Shown one piece after another: positions 41,536 to 50,234 of a stretch of 64,000 bases of DNA. The notes below the pieces were generated by a model, which was given only the letters and a program-made list of their open reading frames with translations, ran no database searches and was not told the DNA's origin. The stretch covers positions 9,176,001-9,240,000 of the forward strand of contig NZ_CP107935.1 of the NCBI RefSeq assembly GCF_036038375.1, given 5' to 3'. The DNA is from Streptomyces sp. NBC_00414. GTDB lineage: Bacteria; Actinomycetota; Actinomycetes; Streptomycetales; Streptomycetaceae. The position numbers were made by a program, and so were the translations under genes. Each line of letters begins with the position of its first letter. Positions within the stretch are counted from its first letter, which is position 1.

Positions 41536-43920
41536 GTGGAGCGTCTACAGGGGCACGCCCCGATGAACGAGGCGAACGGTTCCGAGCGGCGGCCGGCGGC
41601 CGACACCGCACTCGAACTCCTGGTCCACGGCGTCGGTGGCACGACGCCCCAGGAGATGCTGAACGATCCGCGCACGGTGCGGATCACCGGCGACGACACG
41701 GCCGCGGTCTTCCGCCGCGCCGACGACGTCGAGGCGGAGACGAACGCGGTACGGCGGCCCGCCGACTACCAGGGGAAGCCGGTTCCCGAGGCGTACGTCT
41801 GGTGCAACCTCACCTCGGGCAACGGCTCCCGGGCCCTGTGGCTGCTGCTCCTGCCGTTCATGGTGGTCAACCTCGCCCACTGGATGCGGCCCACGGTGAG
41901 CGACAACCGAAAGCCGGCGGTGCGCCTCTACGGCATGATCGTGCGCCTGGCCGGACTGACCCTCACGGTGCTGCTGGTCGCCGCGGCCTGCGAGGTCGCC
42001 CTCGACCTGGCCGCCTGGCAGTGCGCGGGCACGCGCGCGTGCGCCGAGGAACACTCCTGGCTCGGCTTCCTGTCCCCGGCGGTCTCCGACGGCGGCTGGT
42101 GGAGCCAGCCCGGCCGCCGCCTCGCCCTCGCCTCACTGGTACCGGCCGCCCTCACGGGTCTCCTCTGGTACCTCTCGCACCGCACCTGGACCGCGTACGA
42201 GTCCCAGCAGCCGAGGCAGCGTGAGAGCGATCCGGAGGAGGAGACCAGCAGGGCCGGACTCGGCCGCCCCGGCTTCTGGTACGGGCGCCGGCTGGTCGCC
42301 CGGCTGCGGGTCGCGCACACCGCCGCGGCTCTGCTGACGGTCACCGCGGCGGTCGGCACGGCCGCCGCCCGCCACGACCGCGAGAGCGGCGGGCCGGCCG
42401 TCCTGGAGGCACTCGGGTGGCTCCTCAGCGCAACGTGCGTACTGGGCGCGGCCGTTGTGGTGTGGGTCGTCTGCAGCCGGGGCCGCAGTGAGCACCGGCT
42501 CGACCGCCGTCTCGACGCGGCCCTGGTACGCAGGCTGCCCCTCGGTTCGCTCGCCCTGCTCGTCCTCACCCTCGTGTACGCCGGCTGGTCGCGCCCCGGC
42601 TGGCAGTCGCGGGCCCGGCTGCCCGGCGACACCACCTTCGGCACCATCGCACTGGTCGAGTGCCTGCTCGTGATCGCTCTCGGCGTCGTGGCCCACGTCC
42701 TCTACCGCGCCCAGCCGGACCCCCGTACCGCCATGCGCGGCCTTGCCGGGCCCGCCGTCGCGATGCTGGCCTGCGCGCTGGGCGGGGTGATGTCCGGGGG
42801 AGTCTCCCAGCGGGTCGCCGACTGGCTGGACGGCACCGGCGGCACGATCCCGGGACCGCCCGTGCTGCTGACCTGGCAGGCGTCCGTCATCCCGCCCCTG
42901 CTGCTCGTCCTCGTGGTTCTCGTCGGCTGGCTGGCCCGGCGCACGGTGGTGCTGCGCCGCACCGAGTCGGCCGCGGTGGAGCTCGCCTACGAGGACCAGC
43001 CCAAGGACGAGGCCACCACCCGCCGTATCGCGGGCATCCGCGCGATGGCCTCCCTGACCGACCGGGCGCCCCGGATCATCGGCGTCACCTCCGTCGTGAC
43101 GCTGATCCTCGGCGGGCTGGCACTCGCCGGCGCCATGGCCACCGGAGACGCCCCGGGCGAGGCGGCCCACGGCACGTACCCCGTCGTACGGGGCGCGGCC
43201 GAGACCGCGCAGGCGCTCGGCTCCTGGCTGATCGGCGTCGGCTTCATACTGTTCGTCACCTGGGGCCGCCGCGCCTACAAGGACCGGACCGCCCGCCGCA
43301 CCATAGGCATCCTGTGGGACGTCGGTACGTTCTGGCCGCGCGCGGCACATCCCTTCGCGCCCCCGTGCTATGCCGAGCGCGCCGTACCCGACCTGACCTG
43401 GCGCATCGCCGGCTGGACCCGCGAGACGGGCGGACGTCTCGTCCTCTCCGGGCACTCCCAGGGCAGCGTTCTCGCCGCCGCCGCGGCCTGGCAGCTCGAA
43501 CCATCGGTGCGCAAGCGGGTCGCGCTGCTGACCTACGGCTCACCGCTGGAGCGGCTCTACGGGCGCTGGTTCCCGGCCCACTTCGGCCCCGCCGCGCTCG
43601 GCGGCCTGCACCGGGACGTCGACTGCTGGCGCAACCTGTACCGGGCCACCGACCCCATCGGCGGTCCCATGCGGCTGCCCGGCGACTGCGGCCCCGAGGT
43701 CGACCGCGAGGCACTGGAGGACCCTCTCGCGTACTGCCGGTCGGAGAAGCACCCACTGCCCGCGCCGATCCTCGGACACTCGGACTACCAGGCGGATCCC
43801 GTCTTCGCCGAGGAGCGGGAGAAGCTTCTCGCGCGGCTCAGGCCGGACATCCCGGCGCCGCGGCCGGGCGCCGAGGCCGAGGAGCCACCGGGCCCCGGGG
43901 CGGAGCAGTCCTCGGCGTAG
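41536..43920 (+). CDS. Large polytopic membrane protein with interrupted alpha/beta-hydrolase fold
   Basis: A 794-residue protein. GTG 41536 is used because GGGGGAA lies 8 bases before it; ATG 41503 and 41563 are in-frame alternatives. Near the start, LELLVHGVGGTTPQEML (about 27-43) looks like the first strand and oxyanion loop of an alpha/beta hydrolase. About ten membrane helices follow (about 90-600). A C-terminal cytoplasmic-type domain has RLVLSGHSQGSVLAAAA (about 635-651), a nucleophile elbow with Ser, then LYRATDPIGG (candidate Asp) and PILGHSDYQ (candidate His). I infer one hydrolase split by a membrane insert. The substrate may be a lipid or ester. It is convergent with the beta-helix/AAA+ gene, 18 bases away. 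Confidence 0.82.
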   Translation: MERLQGHAPMNEANGSERRPAADTALELLVHGVGGTTPQEMLNDPRTVRITGDDTAAVFRRADDVEAETNAVRRPADYQGKPVPEAYVWCNLTSGNGSRALWLLLLPFMVVNLAHWMRPTVSDNRKPAVRLYGMIVRLAGLTLTVLLVAAACEVALDLAAWQCAGTRACAEEHSWLGFLSPAVSDGGWWSQPGRRLALASLVPAALTGLLWYLSHRTWTAYESQQPRQRESDPEEETSRAGLGRPGFWYGRRLVARLRVAHTAAALLTVTAAVGTAAARHDRESGGPAVLEALGWLLSATCVLGAAVVVWVVCSRGRSEHRLDRRLDAALVRRLPLGSLALLVLTLVYAGWSRPGWQSRARLPGDTTFGTIALVECLLVIALGVVAHVLYRAQPDPRTAMRGLAGPAVAMLACALGGVMSGGVSQRVADWLDGTGGTIPGPPVLLTWQASVIPPLLLVLVVLVGWLARRTVVLRRTESAAVELAYEDQPKDEATTRRIAGIRAMASLTDRAPRIIGVTSVVTLILGGLALAGAMATGDAPGEAAHGTYPVVRGAAETAQALGSWLIGVGFILFVTWGRRAYKDRTARRTIGILWDVGTFWPRAAHPFAPPCYAERAVPDLTWRIAGWTRETGGRLVLSGHSQGSVLAAAAAWQLEPSVRKRVALLTYGSPLERLYGRWFPAHFGPAALGGLHRDVDCWRNLYRATDPIGGPMRLPGDCGPEVDREALEDPLAYCRSEKHPLPAPILGHSDYQADPVFAEEREKLLARLRPDIPAPRPGAEAEEPPGPGAEQSSA

Positions 43921-43938
43921 GCCGGCGGGACCCGGCGC

Positions 43939-46374
43939 TCAGGGAAGCTCCGGCAGGTCCTCCGCGTACAGCAGGGTGAGGTCGTCCGTGCTCGTCTCGG
44001 CGAGCTGGGCGACCCGCCCCGCGTGCCGCTCCACCATCGCCTCGAAGGTCTGCCGCGCGGTGCGGCCGTTGCCGAACGCGGGCCCCTTCGGGATCGCCGT
44101 GAAGTACTTGAGCAGCGCCTGGTCCGCACCCGGCGCGAGCCGGTACTCGTGCTCGTCCGCCTGCTGCTCCACGATCCGCAGCAGTTCCTCGGAGCCGTAG
44201 TCGTTGAAGGTGATGGTCCGTGAGAAGCGGGACGCCACACCGGGGTTGACCGACAGAAAGCGCTCCATCTCGGCCGTGTAGCCCGCGACGATCACGACGA
44301 CCGCCTCCCGGTGGTCCTCCATGAGCTTCACCAGCGTGTCGATCGCCTCACGGCCGAAGTCGCGCCCCGAGTCCTCCGGCGACAGCGCGTACGCCTCGTC
44401 GATGAACAGGACGCCGCCGCGTGCCTTGTCGAACGCCTCCTGCGTACGGATCGCCGTGGACCCGATGTGCTCGCCGACCAGGTCGACACGGGACACCTCG
44501 ACGAGATGCCCCTTCTCCAGGACACCGAGCGAGGCCAGGATCTCCCCGTACAGGCGGGCGACCGTCGTCTTGCCGGTGCCGGGGGAGCCGGTGAAGACGA
44601 GGTGGCGCCGGGCGGAGGCCGCCTTGAGACCGGCCTGCTGGCGGCGGCGGCCCACCTCGATCATGTCGGTGAGCGCCCGCACCTCGCGCTTGACGCTGTC
44701 GAGGCCCACCAGCAGGTCCAGCTCGCCGAGCACGGCCTCCGAGGAGCGCACGGGCTCCTCGGGCCCGGTGGCGGCCACCAGCGGCTCCTGCTCGGTGACG
44801 CGCTGGCCCGGGATGACCCCGAGCAGACCGGAGGACTGGCCCGAGGTCTGTACGGCGGGCTCCGGGGCCGGGGTCCGCGCGTGGGCGCTCTCGTCGCTCG
44901 TGCAGTCCTCGACCAGGGGCCCGGTGCCGGACGCCTGGTCGCCGCCGGCGTCGGCGAACTCGTAACCCCCGCGCGCGCACCGCTCCGTGCGGCACTTCTT
45001 CAGGGTGGCCCGGCAGCCGTCTATCACGTGGAAGCCGTAGCCGCCGCTGCCGGTCACCCGGCAGCCGTGGAAGCTGCCGCGGCCGCCGGCCGACACGTAG
45101 AAACCCGCCTCCGCGGGCGAGGTGACGGTGCATCGCTCGATCGTGGGATCGGCGCCCTTGGTGACGATCACGCCCGTCTGCGTGCCGTCGATCGTGCAGG
45201 CGGAGAGCGTCCCGCCGCTGCCGTGGTCGCGGAACCAGGCGCCCGTCGCGGCCTCCCGGATCCGGCAGTCGTCGAGCTGCGCGGTGGCGCCGTCGCTCAC
45301 CGACACGGCCGTGTTGCGGACCTGCGAGATGTCGCTGTCGACGACGTCCGCGCGCGAGCCGCGGTCGAGCACGAAGATGGCGTCCGGCACGTCGTGCACC
45401 CGGCAGGAGTCGAGGACGACCGTCGCGCCGTCGCTGACCCACACCGCGGGGTAGTCGCCCGTGCTGTCGTGGATCTCGCACTGGTTGGCGTCCACGCGGG
45501 TGCCGGGATCCCAGACCGACAGGCCGTTGCGCCCGAACCGGCTCACGGTGGAACGGGTCATGGTGAGGACCGAGCGGGAACGCAGGTCGACCGCGTTCTC
45601 CGGGATGTCGTGGATGCGGCAGTCCGCGAGCGTCAGCACGGCGTCCGTGTCGAGCGTGACACCGTCCGAGGTCGTGCGGTGCACGTCGCAGTCCGTGAGG
45701 TGCGCCGTGGCCCGCGCGGAGATCTGTACGCCGCTGCCCCTGACCTCGTACACCTCGCAGCCCACCGCTTCGAGGGCGGACTGCTCACCGGTCACCGACA
45801 GGCCCGCGCCCGCCGTGTGGTGCACCCGGCAGCGCTCCAGACGCGGATGGGCACCGCCGCGCACCGAGACGCCCGACTGACCGGCGGCCACGACCTCGCA
45901 CTCCTCGAAGACCCCGCCCCCGCCGTCGAGCACGGAGATGCCGACGCCCGCGGGATTGTCCACCGTGCACCGCCGCACCGTCGGGCGCGCGCCGCCGCGC
46001 ACCTCGATGCCGGCCGCGGACCGCGTGACGATCCGGATGTCCATCAGTTCGGGCGTGCCCTCCTCCACGAGCAGCGCCGGGGCGGCCGAGTCCTGGCCCT
46101 CCACGAGCAGGTCCTGGACCACGGCGGACGCGCGCACGGTCAGCGGCACTCCGTCGACGGGCGCGATGCGCACGGAACCGGCCGATCCCTCGGGGCCGCG
46201 CAGTGTCACCGCCCGCTCTATGACGAGGTTCTCCCGGTAGGTTCCGGCGGCGATGGTGAGCACGTCACCGTCGGCCGCGGCCTCCAGGGCGGCGGCGAGC
46301 GATGCGTACTCACCTGTGCGGCGCCGCCACCGCGACGTGCCGGTGTGCGTCACCTGGACCGTGCCCTGTGCCAT
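43939..46374 (-). CDS. Right-handed beta-helix repeat protein fused to CbbX/EccA-type AAA+ ATPase
   Basis: An 811-residue protein from ATG 46374. Residues about 10-510 are a parallel beta-helix of some 20 turns with recurring GVxVRGGA, LxxCxVH and DGVTL patterns, beginning with an ASLAAALEAAADGDVLTIAA segment as in pectate-lyase-like helices. A linker (about 510-555) leads to an AAA+ domain: Walker A TGSPGTGKTTVAR (about 590), Walker B GGVLFIDEAYAL (about 655), SRFSRTITF arginine finger region, and an alpha lid. The ATPase is of the CbbX/EccA/SpoVK class. No signal peptide is evident. It may use ATP to remodel a partner held by the helix. Function unknown; type VII secretion homology concerns only the ATPase. 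Confidence 0.9.
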   Translation of the reverse strand: MAQGTVQVTHTGTSRWRRRTGEYASLAAALEAAADGDVLTIAAGTYRENLVIERAVTLRGPEGSAGSVRIAPVDGVPLTVRASAVVQDLLVEGQDSAAPALLVEEGTPELMDIRIVTRSAAGIEVRGGARPTVRRCTVDNPAGVGISVLDGGGGVFEECEVVAAGQSGVSVRGGAHPRLERCRVHHTAGAGLSVTGEQSALEAVGCEVYEVRGSGVQISARATAHLTDCDVHRTTSDGVTLDTDAVLTLADCRIHDIPENAVDLRSRSVLTMTRSTVSRFGRNGLSVWDPGTRVDANQCEIHDSTGDYPAVWVSDGATVVLDSCRVHDVPDAIFVLDRGSRADVVDSDISQVRNTAVSVSDGATAQLDDCRIREAATGAWFRDHGSGGTLSACTIDGTQTGVIVTKGADPTIERCTVTSPAEAGFYVSAGGRGSFHGCRVTGSGGYGFHVIDGCRATLKKCRTERCARGGYEFADAGGDQASGTGPLVEDCTSDESAHARTPAPEPAVQTSGQSSGLLGVIPGQRVTEQEPLVAATGPEEPVRSSEAVLGELDLLVGLDSVKREVRALTDMIEVGRRRQQAGLKAASARRHLVFTGSPGTGKTTVARLYGEILASLGVLEKGHLVEVSRVDLVGEHIGSTAIRTQEAFDKARGGVLFIDEAYALSPEDSGRDFGREAIDTLVKLMEDHREAVVVIVAGYTAEMERFLSVNPGVASRFSRTITFNDYGSEELLRIVEQQADEHEYRLAPGADQALLKYFTAIPKGPAFGNGRTARQTFEAMVERHAGRVAQLAETSTDDLTLLYAEDLPELP

Positions 46375-46553
46375 GGCGCTGCTGTGCCCCCACCTCGTGT
46401 ACGCGGGTCCTGAGAAGCGGTGTTCCCGACACGCGGCCGCGTCAACTCGGCTCGCGGGGAACGAGAAACAGCCTCTCATGACGGTGCCGAACACCTCGGC
46501 CGGTCCACCGTAGCGTGCGCGGGGCCGCGCGGTTGACCGGAGCGCGGAGGCCG

Positions 46554-47159
46554 TCAGCTGCCCGTGCCTGTCCTGCCCCAGTCCGGCCCGGCCTGGGACC
46601 AGGCCTGGTCCCAGCGCTCGTACCTGCGCCGCACCATGCGCCAGACCAGCAGACGCCGGGTGCCCTCGACGAGGCCCACGCAGGCCGCGCCCGTGCCGAA
46701 TCCGGCCAGGACGGCATGCGTCGCGGCGGTCGCGGTGTCCAGCGGCCTGCCCACTATTCGGCCCTGCTCGTCCGTCCACACCGTGAAGCGGTCGCCGCGC
46801 TGCGGGGCCTTGAGGTCCGCCATGGCCGTACCGTGCCGCGCGGCACCGTCCGGAGCCGTCCAGTGGGCGAACACCCGGCTGTGGGAGTCACGTCCGGAGG
46901 CCGTCTCGGGGTCGGGGTCCAGCGGAGTGCGGTCCGCTTCCCTGTCGACGACCGCGACCACCGGGTGGCGCTGCTCGCGCTGCTCCCGCACCGACTGCTG
47001 GAGGACGTCCTCGGCGAGCCCGCCGACCAGGCAGCCGACCAGCGGCGCCGCGACCAGGATCAGCAGAAGTGCCCCGAGCGCGAGCCATGCCTCGACGAGA
47101 TCCGTCGTACGCCGAAGCGGGTTGTGCCGCCACCGCCAGAGTCCCCGGATTGCCCGCAC
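46554..47159 (-). CDS. Rv1733c family membrane protein
   Basis: A 201-residue protein. GTG 47159 is used (GGAG 3-6 bases upstream, and homologues begin near RGLWRWRHNPLRRTTDLVEA); GTG 47210 would add 17 residues. Two membrane helices (about 28-50 and 142-160) flank an outer domain of about 90 residues with VAVVDREADRTPLD and RFTVWTDEQGRIVGRPLD. The C-terminus is basic and Trp/Arg-rich. This matches the Rv1733c family, first known as a mycobacterial dormancy antigen, with unknown function. It lies behind the beta-helix/AAA+ gene on the same strand, 180 bases upstream. Confidence 0.88.
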   Translation of the reverse strand: MRAIRGLWRWRHNPLRRTTDLVEAWLALGALLLILVAAPLVGCLVGGLAEDVLQQSVREQREQRHPVVAVVDREADRTPLDPDPETASGRDSHSRVFAHWTAPDGAARHGTAMADLKAPQRGDRFTVWTDEQGRIVGRPLDTATAATHAVLAGFGTGAACVGLVEGTRRLLVWRMVRRRYERWDQAWSQAGPDWGRTGTGS

Positions 47160-47320
47160 CGCTCCGCACCCCCTTCCGCGTCCGTGATAACCCCCACCGG
47201 AGCCGTTCACGCGCGGGGCCGGGCAAGAGAGAGCGAAATCACCTCTCCTGTCGGCCTCTCATGAACTTCTCACACAGGCTCAACGGCCGCGCCCGGCGTG
47301 GGTGTTCCCCGGCCGAAGGC

Positions 47321-48145
47321 CTATTCGAGGATCCGCACCGGATCGCCGATCCGGACCGAGCCGGGAGACTCCGGTACGAGATTCTGCCCGAAGATCAGCT
47401 TGTCGCCGAAACGGCGGTGACGTGCGAGGGTGCGCAGCGGCTCCCTGCCGCGCTCGGCCGTCGTCTGGTCGGTGGTGGTCACGACACAGCGTCCGCACAT
47501 CTTGGCGACGCGGAAGGCGACCTCGCCGACGGCGATCCGGGACCAGCCGTCCTCGGCCCAGGCGCCGGTGCCCCCGACCACGATGTTGGGCCGGAAGCGG
47601 TTCATGGGGAGCGGGCCCTCTTCGGGCCGGTCTCCCTGGGCGATCAGTGTGTTCAGAGCCTCGAGCGAGGCGAGGGTGGTGACGAGCAGGGGGTAGCCGT
47701 CCGCGAAGCTGACGGTCTCGCCCGGCCGCGCGAATCCGGGATCGATGGGCCTGCGGGTGGCCGGGTCGTCGAGATGCGCGAGCCTCACGGCGATGCCGAG
47801 GAAGTCGCTGAACCAGGCGTCCGCCGTGACCCCGGCGGGGACCGCCTCCACCTTGTCGTTCCAGATCTCCACCGTCGTGGTGCCGCCGGGTCCGGGCACG
47901 GGGACGCTCAGCGGCTCACGGCCGGGCGCGGACACCAGGATCGCGCCGCCGGCCGCCACTTCGACCGAGACCGACACCATCCGCGGGTGCTGGCGTTGGG
48001 TGATGATCCTGTTCTTCTCGTCGGTCAGCACCCAGCGCCGGTCGCCCGCCAGACCCCATGGCTCCACGACGGCCTCGCGCGGGGCGTGCCCCGCGGCCGC
48101 CTTCAGCGGATAGACGTGGATCGAGTGCAGTACCGGCTTCGACAT
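47321..48145 (-). CDS. MOSC domain protein (YcbX-like)
   Basis: A 274-residue protein from ATG 48145, with GGCAGGATGACC upstream. Residues about 1-120 are the MOSC_N beta-barrel (LHSIHVYPLKAAAGH, LAGDRRWVLTDEKNRIITQR). The MOSC domain follows, with the conserved Cys in AKMCGRCVVTTTD (about 220-230) and RFRPNIVVGG. YcbX-type enzymes bind molybdenum cofactor and reduce N-hydroxylated compounds with electrons from a partner. No partner is fused here. The conserved Cys is present, so it is probably active. Confidence 0.9.
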   Translation of the reverse strand: MSKPVLHSIHVYPLKAAAGHAPREAVVEPWGLAGDRRWVLTDEKNRIITQRQHPRMVSVSVEVAAGGAILVSAPGREPLSVPVPGPGGTTTVEIWNDKVEAVPAGVTADAWFSDFLGIAVRLAHLDDPATRRPIDPGFARPGETVSFADGYPLLVTTLASLEALNTLIAQGDRPEEGPLPMNRFRPNIVVGGTGAWAEDGWSRIAVGEVAFRVAKMCGRCVVTTTDQTTAERGREPLRTLARHRRFGDKLIFGQNLVPESPGSVRIGDPVRILE

Positions 48146-48191
48146 GAGGTCATCCTGCCGGAGGGCACCGACAACCTCCGCCGGATCGCCC

Positions 48192-48629
48192 TCAGTAGCC
48201 GCGGTACTGCTGGTTGTTGTACGGGTCCTGGTACGGCGCGGGGGCCGGACGAGGTGCCGCGGGACGCATCGCCTCGTAGCCGGTGCCGCCGCCGGGCATG
48301 GGGCGCTGCTGCTGAGGTGCCTGGGGACCGGGGTAGCCACGCGGCGCGTTCTGCTGAGGGATGTACGGCGCCGCGGCCTGCTGCAGCGGAGCGGGTTGCT
48401 GGGCCTGCGGGTAGCCGTACTGGGGGGCCTGCGGGGACGGTGCGGCGGGCAGAGCGGGCAGCGCCGACTGGAGCGCGGGCAGGTTGCCGCCGGTGTCGTA
48501 GGCCGCGGGGACCCGGATCGGGGCGATCTGCGGGGTTCCCCGCTCGGCCACGAGGGAGTCGTAGATCGGGGTGTCCGGGAAGGAGGCGGAGTAGTAACCG
48601 CCGCCATAGGTGGAGCGGGGGGAGGTCAT
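48192..48629 (-). CDS. DUF6643 family protein
   Basis: A 145-residue protein from ATG 48629. No ribosome site is present; TAACTT lies 7 bases upstream, so the message is probably leaderless. The N-terminus MTSPRSTYGGGYYSASFPDT followed by PIYDSLVAERGTPQIAPIRV is the conserved DUF6643 part. The rest is low-complexity Pro/Gln/Ala/Tyr. It is probably disordered and may be a cell-surface or scaffold-associated protein, but no function is known. Divergent from the TerD gene. Confidence 0.88.
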   Translation of the reverse strand: MTSPRSTYGGGYYSASFPDTPIYDSLVAERGTPQIAPIRVPAAYDTGGNLPALQSALPALPAAPSPQAPQYGYPQAQQPAPLQQAAAPYIPQQNAPRGYPGPQAPQQQRPMPGGGTGYEAMRPAAPRPAPAPYQDPYNNQQYRGY

Positions 48630-48848
48630 GGCACATAAGTTAAGCCCACGATCTGCCGGTTGGGGAGACCGATAAGAGGGTTGTTTTCCGTGTCGGCAGT
48701 GACGTGGGACCCTCAATGTGAGCGAACTTGGCGAAAAAGGGCAGCGGGAAGTGCACGGATCGTGTAAAGGCCGAGTTCCGGGTGGGTTACCCGCGGGTCG
48801 GCCACCGATCTCCCGGGTCCGGTCATGGGCGTTCGCCGCTCGGGGGAT

Positions 48849-48854
48849 TAGGTT
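48849..48854 (+). promoter_or_regulatory. TAGGTT box upstream of the TerD gene
   Basis: Within the 287-base divergent gap 48630-48916, TAGGTT fits a -10 element about 62 bases before ATG 48917. The gap contains no convincing gene. Confidence 0.35.
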
Positions 48855-48916
48855 GGCGCAGAACGGACGAACGTACCGAGACACGGTCGTCGCGGAGACA
48901 CCCGATGGGGGCGGAC

Positions 48917-50215
48917 ATGTCAATGCCTAAAGGATCGAACGTTCCGGTGCCGACGACCGGACTCCGTGTCGAGCTGGGCTGGCGGGCGGGTCCCGGAGTC
49001 CCCGACGCGGACGCCTCGGCGTTGCTGCTGACGTCCGGGAAGGTCCGCTCCGACGCGGACTTCGTGTTCTACAACCAGCCGGCGCACTCCTCCGGCGCGG
49101 TGCGCCACGAGGGGAAGAACAACGCCGGCGGCCAGGTGAACGACACGTTGTTCGTCGACCTCGCGCGCGTGGAGCCCGCGATCGAGACGGTGGTGCTCGC
49201 CGCCTCCTCGGACGGCGGCACGTTCGGACAGGTCCCCGGGCTCTACATCCGCGTCCTCGACGCACAGGCGGGCACGGAGGTCGCCCGCTTCGACAGCGAG
49301 GGCGCGAGCGTCGAGACCGCCTTCGTGCTCGGCGAGTTCTACCGCAGACAGGGCGCCTGGAAGTTCCGTGCGGTCGGACAGGGCTACGACAGCGGACTCA
49401 TGGGCCTGGCCACGGACTTCGGCATCACCGTCGACGAGCCGCAGCAGCCGGCGCAGCCCGCCCCCGCGGCCCCCGCGCGACCGGCCCCCGCACCCGTCGC
49501 CCCGCCGGTCACGGCCGCCCCGCCGATGACGCCGCCGCCCGCCCCTCCGACACCCCCCGCCCCGCCCGCGGCCCCGGTACGCCTGACCAAGGTCACGCTC
49601 ACCAAGGAGACCCCGTCCGTCTCGCTGACCAAGCAGGGCGGCACCTCGGGCGTGATGCGGGTGAACCTGAACTGGACGGTGCGCAAGCAGTTCTCGGGAT
49701 GGCAGGCCAAGCTGGGCCGGGCGGTCGCCATGCACGCGGACCTCGACCTCGACCTGTGCGCCCTCTACGAGCTGTCCGACGGAAGCAAGGGTGTCGTCCA
49801 GGCCCTCGGCAACGCCTTCGGAGCGCTGCACCAGCCCCCGTTCATCCACCTCGACGGCGACGACCGCACCGGCGGTTCGTCGAGCGGCGAGAACATCAGC
49901 GTCAACCTGGACCACGTCCAGTACTTCCGGCGCATCCTCATCTTCGTCACCATTTACGAAGGGGCACGTTCCTTCGCCGACCTGGACGCCACGGTGACCC
50001 TCCAGCCGCTGCACGGCGCGCCCGTCGACTTCTCGCTCGGCGAGTGCACCGTCCCCTCGACGGTGTGCGCCCTCGCCCTCATCACGAACACCGGCAACGA
50101 CCTGGTCGTCCAGCGAGAGGCACGTTTCCTCGTCCCCGACCGGGGCGTGAGCCCGCAGCGCACCGTGGACTACGCCTACGGCTGGGGCATGAACTGGACC
50201 CCGGGCAGGAAGTAG
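48917..50215 (+). CDS. TerD family protein with two TerD-like domains
   Basis: A 432-residue protein. ATG 48917 is used because GGGGGCGG precedes it; ATG 48905 and 48923 are in-frame alternatives. Residues about 3-165 are a TerD domain (MPKGSNVPVP, DADASALLLTSGKVRSDADF, FVFYNQPAHSSGAVRHEGKN), including the Asp residues that bind Ca2+ in TerD (DLARVEP, SDGGTFGQV). A Pro/Ala linker (about 175-215) leads to a second TerD-like domain (about 220-432; LDLDLCALYELSDGSKGVVQ). TerD proteins are tied to tellurite and stress resistance and to calcium signalling in Streptomyces. No other ter gene adjoins it. Confidence 0.92.
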   Translation: MSMPKGSNVPVPTTGLRVELGWRAGPGVPDADASALLLTSGKVRSDADFVFYNQPAHSSGAVRHEGKNNAGGQVNDTLFVDLARVEPAIETVVLAASSDGGTFGQVPGLYIRVLDAQAGTEVARFDSEGASVETAFVLGEFYRRQGAWKFRAVGQGYDSGLMGLATDFGITVDEPQQPAQPAPAAPARPAPAPVAPPVTAAPPMTPPPAPPTPPAPPAAPVRLTKVTLTKETPSVSLTKQGGTSGVMRVNLNWTVRKQFSGWQAKLGRAVAMHADLDLDLCALYELSDGSKGVVQALGNAFGALHQPPFIHLDGDDRTGGSSSGENISVNLDHVQYFRRILIFVTIYEGARSFADLDATVTLQPLHGAPVDFSLGECTVPSTVCALALITNTGNDLVVQREARFLVPDRGVSPQRTVDYAYGWGMNWTPGRK

Positions 50216-50234
50216 GCCGGCCCGGGGGGTCCGC

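Noticed and set aside
43939..46374. Type VII secretion EccA as a direct function for the AAA+ protein
   Set aside because: Only the ATPase domain is similar; the N-terminal part is a beta-helix and no EccB-E, MycP or Esx genes are in the window.
44311..46413. 700-codon plus-strand frame opposite the beta-helix/AAA+ gene
   Set aside because: No recognisable domain, low-complexity Ala/Gly/Arg/His composition, and the minus strand has Walker motifs and repeats.
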